Below, piece after piece: positions 1 through 5,758 of a DNA stretch of 5,819 bases (the first letter of the stretch is position 1; every line of letters starts with the position of its first letter). The stretch comes from CAZNQW01 sp964575225 (lineage in GTDB: Bacteria > Chloroflexota > Anaerolineae > JAAYZQ01). A program made the position numbers and the translations under genes. The DNA is taken from assembly GCA_964575225.1 (NCBI GenBank), contig CAZNQW010000242.1:1-5819 (forward strand), given 5' to 3'. The notes beneath the pieces were generated by a model. It did not search any database. It was not told the DNA's origin and saw only the letters and a program-made list of their open reading frames with translations.

Positions 1-46
1 AGATAATGAGCGGTGACTGGAGTTCAGACGTGTGCTCTTCCGATCT
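1..46 (+). other. Illumina TruSeq adapter remnant (non-genomic)
   Basis: Bases 13-46 match the TruSeq read-2 adapter/primer sequence base for base (begins GTGACTGGAGTTC, ends CTCTTCCGATCT). Bases 1-4 (AGAT) fit the end of the P7 arm, and bases 5-12 (AATGAGCG) sit where the 8-base i7 index belongs. The reverse complement, CGCTCATT, is as I recall the TruSeq HT index D703. The segment is library-construction sequence left on a contig end. Genomic sequence starts at about base 47, in the middle of infB. The ATG at 6 and the first 14 codons read from it are artefact and should not be annotated as protein. Confidence 0.97.
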
Positions 47-1415
47 GGAAAAGGGCGGACGCAAGATCACCTTTATCGACACACCGGGCCACGAAGCCTT
101 TACGGCCATGCGGGCCCGCGGCGCCCAGGTCACCGACCTGGCGGTGTTGGTGGTGGCAGCCGACGATGGGGTCATGCCCCAGACGCGCGAGGCCATTGAC
201 CATGCCCGCGCCGCCGGCGTGCCCATCCTGGTGGCCATGAACAAAATGGACCGTCCCTCGGCGCGACCCGAACGGGTCAAGCAGCAACTGGCCGATCTCG
301 ACCTGACTGTGGAGGATTGGGGTGGTGAGGTCATCTGCGTGCCGGTTTCGGCCAAGGAAAAGACGGGCATCGATGATCTCTTGGAAAACATCCTGCTGGT
401 GACCGAAATCGCCGACCTCAAGAGCAACCCCAACCGGCCCGCCGTGGGCACGGTCATCGAGGGCCAAATGGACCGAAAACGCGGCGCCGCGGCCACCCTG
501 CTGGTGCAGGGCGGCACGCTGCGCGTGGGCGATGCCCTGGTGGTGGGTGAAAGCTCGGGCCGCGTCCGCGCCATGTTGAACGAGCGGGGCGAGACCATGA
601 CCGAAGCACCCCCGTCGACGCCGGTGTTGGTGATGGGCTTGTCGGATGTGCCCGCAGCCGGCGACGTCTTTCGGGTGGTGGAAAGCGAGCGTGAGGCGCG
701 GGCCATCGCCGAGGATCGGGCCCAAAGGAGCCGCGTGCAAGAGCGACAACCGGCACGGCCCAAAGCCTCCAGCCTGCAAGAGTTGTTCGATCAGTTCCAG
801 GCGGGTGAGGTGGCCGAGCTGAACCTGATCCTCAAGGCCGACGTGCAGGGCTCGGTGGAGCCGATTGTCAACTCGATCGAGCGGCTGAGCACCGACGACA
901 TGAAGGTCCAATTCTTGCATCAGGGCACAGGGACCGTCTCAGAATCGGATGTGATGCTGGCTTCGGCCTCCAAGGCCGCCATCATCGCCTTCCGCGTGGA
1001 CGTCGACGAGGCGGCCCGGCGGCTGGCCAGTCACGATGGGGTCGATATCCGGCGCTACGATATCATCTACAATGCGATCGACGACGTGGACAAGGCCCTC
1101 AAGGGCATGCTGGAACCGGTGTACGAAAAGGTCGTGATGGGCCACGCCCAGGTCCGTGCCGTGTTCGACATCAAGCGCCTCGGCAAGATCGCCGGCTGCC
1201 ATGTGACCGACGGTGTGGTGACGCGAAATGCGTCGGCGCGGGTGTTGCGCGGTGGAAACGAGATTTTCGACGCGCGCCTGGACTCGCTCAAACGCTTCCA
1301 GGAGGATGCTAGCGAGGTCCGTGCCGGGTTCGAGTGCGGCGTGAGCCTGGTGGGCTTTGACGAATTCGCCGAGGGCGACGTCCTCGAGTTCTACCGAGAG
1401 CAGCAGGTGGGGTAA
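47..1415 (+). CDS. infB: Translation initiation factor IF-2, 5'-truncated
   Basis: IF2 is the translational GTPase that places fMet-tRNA on the 30S subunit and promotes subunit joining. The reading frame enters from the left with no genuine start; real codons begin at 48, just after the adapter, and about 455 remain. Visible in order: the G3 motif DTPGHE (78-95), G4 NKMD (240-251) and G5 SAK (348-356). Then come the beta-barrel domain II (from about GTVIEGQ, 447), the IF2-specific domain III (about 820-1110), and the C-terminal initiator-tRNA-binding barrel, including GFECGVSL near 1327-1350, ending at TAA 1413-1415. The P-loop (G1), switch I and the whole N-terminal region are missing because the contig starts here, not because the gene is broken. 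The family assignment is certain; nothing indicates a pseudogene. Confidence 0.97.
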
Positions 1416-1461
1416 GTGCCCGGCGGGCGCTGCCCTGCCTTTTGAAGGAAGAGAGGACTGT

Positions 1462-1851
1462 ATGCCAACTCGTCGACAACGCCGTGTGGCCGAACTGATC
1501 CATCGGGAGCTGAGCCTGCTCCTGCTGCGCGAGGTACGCGATCCGCGCCTGTCGGACGTGACCCTGACCGAGGTCCGGATCACGCCCGACTTGCTGATTG
1601 CCCACATCTACTACACGGTCATGGGCGATGCCGCGGCCAAAAGTGAAGCGGCGGCCGGGTTGCAGAGTGCGTTGGGGTTCTTGCGGACCCAGGTGGCCGA
1701 GCGGGTTCAAATGCGCTTGGCCCCCGAGCTGATCTTTGAACCGGATACCAGCGCCGAATACGCGCAGCGAATCGAGGAGCTGCTCCAACAGATCTCGACG
1801 GACAGCCCAGCGCCCGATGAGCAGGGGGACGATGAAGAACTCGAGCTGTGA
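1462..1851 (+). CDS. rbfA: 30S ribosome-binding factor RbfA
   Basis: RbfA is a small KH-type protein that binds the immature 30S subunit and helps 16S rRNA 5'-end maturation, notably during cold adaptation. The 129-residue product has the family hallmarks: a basic N-terminus (TRRQRRVAELIHRELS), the DPRL motif at 27-30, a VTLTEVRITPDL strand, the AxG kink (A70-L71-G72) that replaces the KH GxxG loop, and PEL-F at 88-92. Residues 113-129 form a short acidic tail. The ATG at 1462 is chosen over the in-frame ATG at 1357 because 1357 lies inside infB, the family begins here, and AGAGGA (1452-1457) lies a few bases upstream. It follows infB by 46 nt and overlaps the next gene by 20 nt, consistent with one operon. 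Confidence 0.95.
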   Translation: MPTRRQRRVAELIHRELSLLLLREVRDPRLSDVTLTEVRITPDLLIAHIYYTVMGDAAAKSEAAAGLQSALGFLRTQVAERVQMRLAPELIFEPDTSAEYAQRIEELLQQISTDSPAPDEQGDDEELEL

Positions 1852-2812
1852 GCGCGCCATTGGCGAGCGTATCGGGGCCGCGGTACGGATCCTGGTCATC
1901 AGCCACGTGGGCCCCGATGGCGACGCTGTTGGCTCGCTGTTGGGTCTGGGCGAGCTGTTGCGCGCCCAGGGCAAATCGGTGACCCTGGCCCTCCAGGACG
2001 GCGTCCCCGAGGTGTACACCTGGCTGCCGGGGGTCGACCAGATTGTGCGCCAACCCGAAGGGACCTACGACCTGGTGGTGAGCGTCGATTGCAGCGACCC
2101 TTCCCGCCTGGGCCGGATCTATCAGGGCGATCTGACGGCCCTGCCCCTGATCAACATCGACCACCACGTGACCAACACCGAGTTCGGCACCCTCAACTGG
2201 GTCGACCCGGCTAGCGTGGCGACGACCCAGATGGTGTTCACCCTGGCCCGGGCGCTGGACTGGGAGGTGACCCAGCCTGTGGCCGAGTGCCTGTTGACCG
2301 GCCTGGTGACCGATACCCGCTCGTTCCGCACCTCCAACGTGGACGGCGCGGCGCTGCAAGTGGCCCTGGACCTGGTGCAGGCCGGGGCGTCGTTGAGCCA
2401 GATCGCCCGCCGCTCGTTGGAACAGCGGCCTTGGCCGTCGGTGCAGTTGTGGGCCCAGGCCGTGGCCGAGGCCCAGTTGCAGGATGGCGTGCTGTGGACG
2501 GCGGTGAACCGCGAGATGCAGCATCGTTGGGACGCGCAAAACGACGGGTTCTCGGGGCTGGCCAATTTCCTTTCGGGCGTGCGCGAAGCGGACGTGGTGG
2601 TGGTCTTTACCGAGCAGTCCGACAACACGGTCGACGTGGGCATGCGGGCCGTGCCCGGCATTGATGTGTCGGAGGTGGCCCTGAAGCTGGGCGGCGGGGG
2701 GCATCCCCAGGCCTCGGGCTGCACCCTTACGGGCAGTCTGGCCGAGGTACAAGACCAAGTCCTGGCCGAGGTGACTGCGAGTTTGAAGGAGCAACGAGCG
2801 AGGGAGCTGTGA
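1832..2812 (+). CDS. nrnA: DHH/DHHA1 phosphoesterase, NrnA-like oligoribonuclease / pAp phosphatase
   Basis: Members of this family degrade 2-5-nt RNA fragments from RNA turnover and often also dephosphorylate 3',5'-pAp to AMP, using Mn2+. From the start at 1832 the product has 326 residues, close to the usual NrnA length. DHH motifs are intact: H25, D29 and D31 in SHVGPDGDAVGS (motif I), D86 in VSVDCSD (motif II), D110-H111-H112 (motif III), and D161 in TGLVTDTRSF (motif IV). The DHHA1 substrate-binding domain ends with the Gly-rich loop GGGGHPQASG (287-296). The ATG at 1832 is preferred over 1736 and 1817 because homology begins just after it and a G-rich ribosome-binding site (AGGGGGA, 1823-1829) precedes it. 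It overlaps rbfA by 20 nt, suggesting translational coupling. The exact substrate cannot be read from sequence. Confidence 0.9.
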   Translation: MKNSSCERAIGERIGAAVRILVISHVGPDGDAVGSLLGLGELLRAQGKSVTLALQDGVPEVYTWLPGVDQIVRQPEGTYDLVVSVDCSDPSRLGRIYQGDLTALPLINIDHHVTNTEFGTLNWVDPASVATTQMVFTLARALDWEVTQPVAECLLTGLVTDTRSFRTSNVDGAALQVALDLVQAGASLSQIARRSLEQRPWPSVQLWAQAVAEAQLQDGVLWTAVNREMQHRWDAQNDGFSGLANFLSGVREADVVVVFTEQSDNTVDVGMRAVPGIDVSEVALKLGGGGHPQASGCTLTGSLAEVQDQVLAEVTASLKEQRAREL

Positions 2813-2833
2813 CCACGCCACAGCCGAGCCTGG

Positions 2834-2840
2834 GGAGGGG
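2834..2840 (+). promoter_or_regulatory. Ribosome-binding site for truB
   Basis: GGAGGGG lies 8 nt before the ATG at 2849 in the 36-nt gap after nrnA. It is the clearest Shine-Dalgarno in the window and fixes the truB start upstream of the conserved core, implying a short N-terminal extension. Confidence 0.75.
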
Positions 2841-2848
2841 ACACGGCA

Positions 2849-3838
2849 ATGCCTGAATGCGCCGAATGCCCCAAGGGGGAGACTCACCACGCATCCCGGT
2901 GGCGGGCGCCCCAACGCAAAACCCCACTGTCGGGCATCCTGAACGTGGACAAGCCGTCGGGCATGACCTCCCACGACGTCATCCAGGCCCTGCGGCGCGT
3001 GGTGGGGCAGCGCAAGATCGGCCATGCCGGCACCCTGGACCCCATGGCCACCGGTGTGCTGCTGGTGTGCCTGGGCGACGCCACCCGGGTGTCGGAATAC
3101 CTGATGGCCGGTCGCAAGCGCTACCGGGCCACCGTCGTGTTGGGCGCGTCCACCGACACCTACGACGCCGAAGGCCAGGTGGTAGATTTGGGCGGCAAGA
3201 ACGATTGGAGCCAGGCCGAGATCGAGGCCGCGCTGGCCCCGTTCGTGGGCCGCATCGACCAGGTGCCCCCCCTCTACTCGGCCCTCAAACGGAATGGCCA
3301 ACCCCTCCACAAACTGGCCCGGCAGGGCAAGACCATCGAACTCGAGCCCCGGCCTGTGGAAATCGACGAGATTTCCATCCTGGATTGGACCCCGCCCGCC
3401 CTCGTCCTTGAGGTCACCTGCTCGCCCGGAACCTATATTCGTTCCCTGGCCCACGACCTGGGCCAGGCCTTGGGCTGCGGCGGCTATTTGGGCAACCTGG
3501 TGCGGCTAAGCAGCGGGCGATTCCGCCTGGCAGAGGCAGCCAGCCTGGAGCGCCTGGAAGAGGCCTTTGAGCACGGCGAGGGAGAGCGCTACCTGTTGCC
3601 CCTGGACGAGGCGCTGTTGGATTGGCCGGCGGTGGTGGTCGGCGCCGAGGATGCCCAGCGCATCCTGCACGGACAGGCCGTCGCTGCCCATCCGGCGGCC
3701 CCGATCGACGAACCGGAGGCGGCAGCCGGTGGCGAGCGGTGGGCCCGCGTCTATAGCCTGGAGGGCGACTTTTTGGCCATTGCCACCTACGACGTCCCGA
3801 CGCAAGAGTGGCGGCCCAAAAAGGTGTTTTCCGGCTGA
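2849..3838 (+). CDS. truB: tRNA pseudouridine(55) synthase TruB
   Basis: TruB converts U55 of the tRNA T-loop to pseudouridine and also acts as a tRNA folding chaperone. The product has 329 residues. The conserved core starts at SGILNVDKPSGMTSHDV (28-44), with the catalytic aspartate D64 in GHAGTLDPMATG (58-69). Next come RYRATVVLGASTDTYDAEG (91-109), the active-site YSALKRNGQPL segment (143-153; H154 where many homologues have Tyr) and GTYIRSLAHDLG (194-205). A C-terminal TruB/PUA-like region covers about 245-329. Residues 1-27 precede the core, are polar and contain a CAEC pair; a strong ribosome-binding site supports this start, and no other in-frame ATG, GTG or TTG occurs before the core. 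It sits 36 nt after nrnA as part of the operon, and repeats begin 13 nt after its stop. Confidence 0.96.
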   Translation: MPECAECPKGETHHASRWRAPQRKTPLSGILNVDKPSGMTSHDVIQALRRVVGQRKIGHAGTLDPMATGVLLVCLGDATRVSEYLMAGRKRYRATVVLGASTDTYDAEGQVVDLGGKNDWSQAEIEAALAPFVGRIDQVPPLYSALKRNGQPLHKLARQGKTIELEPRPVEIDEISILDWTPPALVLEVTCSPGTYIRSLAHDLGQALGCGGYLGNLVRLSSGRFRLAEAASLERLEEAFEHGEGERYLLPLDEALLDWPAVVVGAEDAQRILHGQAVAAHPAAPIDEPEAAAGGERWARVYSLEGDFLAIATYDVPTQEWRPKKVFSG

Positions 3839-3850
3839 CGGCCTTGCCAT

Positions 3851-3983
3851 GCCCGGATTTCGGGCGACGCATGCGTCGCCCCTACAAAAATCCTGTCATG
3901 CTCGCGAACGCGCCTGCGTACTCGTGGGCAGAATCCATGGGCCCCCTGCTTATGCGCGAGAGTACTCGCGGCGGGGGCGACGG
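3851..3983 (+). repeat. Palindromic repeat unit, copy A
   Basis: It is a near-identical direct copy of 4108-4239: about eleven substitutions and a 1-nt indel over 133 nt by hand alignment. Internal structure in order: a small hairpin GCCCG-GATTT-CGGGC (3851-3865); a perfect palindrome GGGCGACGCATGCGTCGCCC (3862-3881); a hairpin at 3912-3929 (GCCTG / TGGGC with wobble pairs, loop 8); and a long composite hairpin at 3941-3978, where an outer GCCCCC/GGGGGC stem encloses CGCGAG-AGTA-CTCGCG (3955-3970). It starts 13 nt after the truB stop, so it could act as a 3' mRNA structure. No coding capacity is evident. Confidence 0.9.
3862..3881. repeat. Perfect 20-bp palindrome, copy A
   Basis: GGGCGACGCATGCGTCGCCC is exactly self-complementary. 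It shares GGGC with the preceding 3851-3865 hairpin, so the two structures exclude one another. An identical palindrome occurs in copy B at 4119-4138. Confidence 0.9.
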
Positions 3984-4024
3984 ACCATACGGGGGCGAAT
4001 CGTACGCTGTCATGCCCGCCTCTA

Positions 4025-4098
4025 TCGTCATTCCCGCGCAAGCGGGAATCCATTCGACGTCGTAGGTAAATGGGCCCCCGCGTTCGCGGGGGCGACGA
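4025..4098. repeat. BIME-like double hairpin with dRS3-type core
   Basis: Outer ends TCGTC (4025-4029) and GACGA (4094-4098) are inverted repeats, as are inner CCAT (4050-4053) and ATGG (4070-4073). Between them stand two hairpins: ATTCCC-N8-GGGAAT (4030-4049) and CCCCCGCG-TT-CGCGGGGG (4075-4092). The first matches the consensus ATTCCCN8GGGAAT known as dRS3 in Neisseria, and similar sequences are scattered between genes in many bacteria. The centre also holds the short palindrome CGACGTCG (4055-4062). It lies in the 124-nt spacer between the two direct repeats. Confidence 0.8.
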
Positions 4099-4107
4099 CC
4101 TGGCAGG

Positions 4108-4239
4108 GCCCGGATTTCGGGCGACGCATGCGTCGCCCCTACAGAAATCCTGTCATGCCCGCGAACGCGCCTGCGTACACACAGGCAGCATCCATGGGCC
4201 CCCTCTCATGCGCGAGAGTACTCGTGGCGGGGGCGACGG
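4108..4239 (+). repeat. Palindromic repeat unit, copy B
   Basis: Second direct copy of the unit at 3851-3983, offset 257 bp (256 after a 1-nt deletion). It keeps the identical first 35 nt, including the perfect palindrome (4119-4138). The GCCTG / CAGGC hairpin (4169-4186) is fully Watson-Crick here where copy A has wobble pairs. The inserted CGCGAG-AGTA-CTCGTG hairpin (4211-4226) has one G-T wobble. The difference pattern suggests duplication of a structured element rather than of coding sequence. Confidence 0.9.
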
Positions 4240-4317
4240 GATGGACGGGACAGGGACGACGACCGGGACGGCGATCAGAACAAAACGGTATCGAGAGCAT
4301 AACGGACGAGCGACGAA

Positions 4318-5667
4318 ATGAGAGTATTGGACGATTTGGAAAAGGCCGATCTGCTCCAGGATACGGTCTTGACCATTGGAGCCTTTGACGGCATCCACCG
4401 CGGGCACCAGACCCTCATCCACACTATTGTGGAACGGGCGCGGGCCACCCAACGCCTGGCGGGCCTGATCACCTTTCACCCCCATCCGGTGGCGGTGCTG
4501 GCCCCCGAGCGCGCGCCGAGTTACCTGACCACCCCCGGCGAAAAGGTGGCCCTGCTGGAGGGCTTGGGGCTCGATCTGGTGGCCCTGCTGCCCTTCAGCC
4601 CCGAGATGGCAGCCCTTTCGGCCCGCAGCTTTATGGAGAGGATGTCGCGCTCCCTGCAGATGCGCGAGCTGTGGGTGGGCGCCGATTTTGCCCTGGGGCG
4701 CAACCGCGAGGGCGACGTGGCCACCCTGCGCGGCCTGGGTCAGGAGCTGGGCTACGAGCTGCACGTGGTCGAGCCTGTGGTCCTGGACGAGGGAGTGATT
4801 TCCAGCAGCCGCATCCGCTCGCTGGTCCGCGACGGCCACGTGAAAAAGGCGGCTCGGCTCCTGGGCCGCTACCACAGCCTCTCGGGCGAGGTGGTGTCGG
4901 GCGCCCGCCGCGGGCGCGACATGGGCTTTCCCACGGCCAATTTGGAGGTACGCCCCGAGCGCGCCGTGCCGGCCAATGGCGTCTATGCCGTCTATGCCGT
5001 GTTGGGCACGGAGCGCTACCCGGGCGTGGCCAACGTGGGGGTCCGGCCCAGCTTTGACAACGGCGCGCTGACCATCGAGACTCACATTTTCGATTTTGCC
5101 CAGGATATTTACGGCTGCGATCTGGTGGTCGAGTTCGTGGCCCGCCTGCGCGACGAGCGCCGCTTTGCCAGCGCCGACGATCTGATCGCCCAGATCGAGC
5201 GCGATAGCCAGGCGGCGCGAGAGATCCTGGGCACGGGCCCCGCCGGGCAGGAGCTGCCCTGCTCCTATCGCTTCCGGGAAGTGGACCACACCGCCGACCG
5301 GGCCTTGCATGTGTGGGGCCGACGGCTGCCCGATCTGTATGCCGGGGCGGCCCGGGGCATGTACGGCCTGATGGCCGACTTGGATGGGGTCGTGGCGACC
5401 GATTGGGTCGACCTCCAGGTGCAGGGCGCGGACGCCGAGGCGCTTCTGGTGGACTGGCTCAATGAGCTGCTGTATCGGACCGAGGCCGACGGCCTGCTTT
5501 TTTCCCAATGCCAGATCCTATCCCTGACCGACACCGAGCTGGTGGCCCGGGTGGGCGGCGTCGATGCGCCGGTGACCGGCGCTCACATCAAGGCCGCGAC
5601 CTACCACGATCTGGCCCTGGTCCAGGAGGATGGGGGCTGGTCGACGGTTATCACCTTTGACGTGTGA
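4318..5667 (+). CDS. ribF: RibF (riboflavin kinase / FAD synthetase) fused to a C-terminal archease domain
   Basis: Residues 1-304 form a full-length RibF, which phosphorylates riboflavin to FMN and adenylylates FMN to FAD. Visible are the nucleotidyltransferase motif GAFDGIHRGH (21-30), FHPHP (53-57), GADFALGRNREGD (121-133) and ISSSRIR (161-167). The flavokinase domain follows, with GFPTANL (203-209) and catalytic E254 in TIETHIF. A linker of about 12 residues (305-316) leads into a complete archease domain (317-449): HTAD (324-327), GMYGLMADLD (347-356), WLNELL (380-385), KAATYHDL (425-432) and a terminal FDV whose D448, with D327, matches the family's metal-ligand positions. Archease activates the RNA ligase RtcB by promoting its guanylylation. 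The frame is open throughout; the only in-frame GTG near the junction (5281) lacks a close ribosome-binding site and would remove the first strand. The ATG at 4318 has only a weak upstream ribosome-binding site. It is separated from truB by 479 nt of repeats. Confidence 0.93.
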   Translation: MRVLDDLEKADLLQDTVLTIGAFDGIHRGHQTLIHTIVERARATQRLAGLITFHPHPVAVLAPERAPSYLTTPGEKVALLEGLGLDLVALLPFSPEMAALSARSFMERMSRSLQMRELWVGADFALGRNREGDVATLRGLGQELGYELHVVEPVVLDEGVISSSRIRSLVRDGHVKKAARLLGRYHSLSGEVVSGARRGRDMGFPTANLEVRPERAVPANGVYAVYAVLGTERYPGVANVGVRPSFDNGALTIETHIFDFAQDIYGCDLVVEFVARLRDERRFASADDLIAQIERDSQAAREILGTGPAGQELPCSYRFREVDHTADRALHVWGRRLPDLYAGAARGMYGLMADLDGVVATDWVDLQVQGADAEALLVDWLNELLYRTEADGLLFSQCQILSLTDTELVARVGGVDAPVTGAHIKAATYHDLALVQEDGGWSTVITFDV

Positions 5668-5678
5668 GTCGGGGCAGG

Positions 5679-5758
5679 CCCCGCCCATATTGCGCCGCGC
5701 CCCGTCCTCGGGGCGCGGAAAGGCCGCCCCCGAGACGGGGGCGGCGAGCAATGCGGGG
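5679..5758 (+). terminator. Tandem GC hairpins in a branched structure after ribF (possible terminator)
   Basis: Eleven bases after the ribF stop begins a structured segment. Two perfect hairpins lie side by side: CCGCGCCCCG-TCCT-CGGGGCGCGG (5695-5718, stem 10) and GCCGCCCCCG-AGA-CGGGGGCGGC (5723-5745, stem 10). They are enclosed by ATTGC/GCAAT (5689-5693 with 5748-5752) and CCCCGC/GCGGGG (5679-5684 with 5753-5758), giving a possible three-way junction. There is no T-run, so it is not a classical intrinsic terminator. It may still end or stabilise the operon transcript, or be another member of the repeat family. Confidence 0.5.

Larger units (their letters stand above)
3839..4317. other. Non-coding repeat island between truB and ribF
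   Basis: No credible gene lies in this stretch. Short open frames here read as the peptides typical of translated palindromic repeats (for example VIPAQAGIH). The region holds two direct repeats (3851-3983, 4108-4239) around a double-hairpin element (4025-4098). The last part, 4240-4317, is unique, purine-rich sequence with several GGGACGG/GGGACGACG-like runs leading to ribF. I see no convincing -35/-10 pair, riboswitch or attachment site. The lack of an FMN-riboswitch core before ribF is a judgement by eye. Confidence 0.8.

Noticed and set aside
6..47. An ATG at 6 giving an apparent N-terminus for the IF2 frame
   Set aside because: These codons are adapter sequence; real IF2 codons begin at 48 and the true start lies outside the window.
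1418..1428. A GCCC-GGC-GGGC hairpin between infB and rbfA as terminator
   Set aside because: The stem is only 4 bp with no T-run, and the genes are tightly spaced and likely cotranscribed.
1619..3454. A 611-codon open frame on the minus strand
   Set aside because: It lies opposite rbfA, nrnA and truB, all clear homologues. Long antisense frames are expected in GC-rich codon-biased DNA, and the translation is low-complexity, rich in His/Gln/Gly, with no recognisable domain.
3839..4317. A CRISPR array
   Set aside because: There are only two long diverged direct repeats with one spacer, the repeats are internally palindromic, and no cas gene is present.
4270..4317. A promoter for ribF
   Set aside because: A TATCGA at about 4289 could pass for a -10 box, but no reasonable -35 stands at the right distance, so I do not call it.
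3567..4388. A 273-codon plus-strand frame across the repeat island
   Set aside because: It begins inside truB in another frame and its middle is repeat-derived peptide (for example RHSRASGNP and WAPAFAGATT), typical of spurious translation of palindromic repeats.
4153..5508. A 451-codon minus-strand open frame opposite ribF
   Set aside because: It is a shadow of the ribF-archease gene running into the repeats, with the same compositional bias and no family motifs.
5281..5667. Separate archease gene starting at GTG 5281
   Set aside because: The nearest purine-rich site (AGGAG, 5248-5252) is far too distant, and this start would remove the first archease strand (YRFREV). No stop separates it from RibF.
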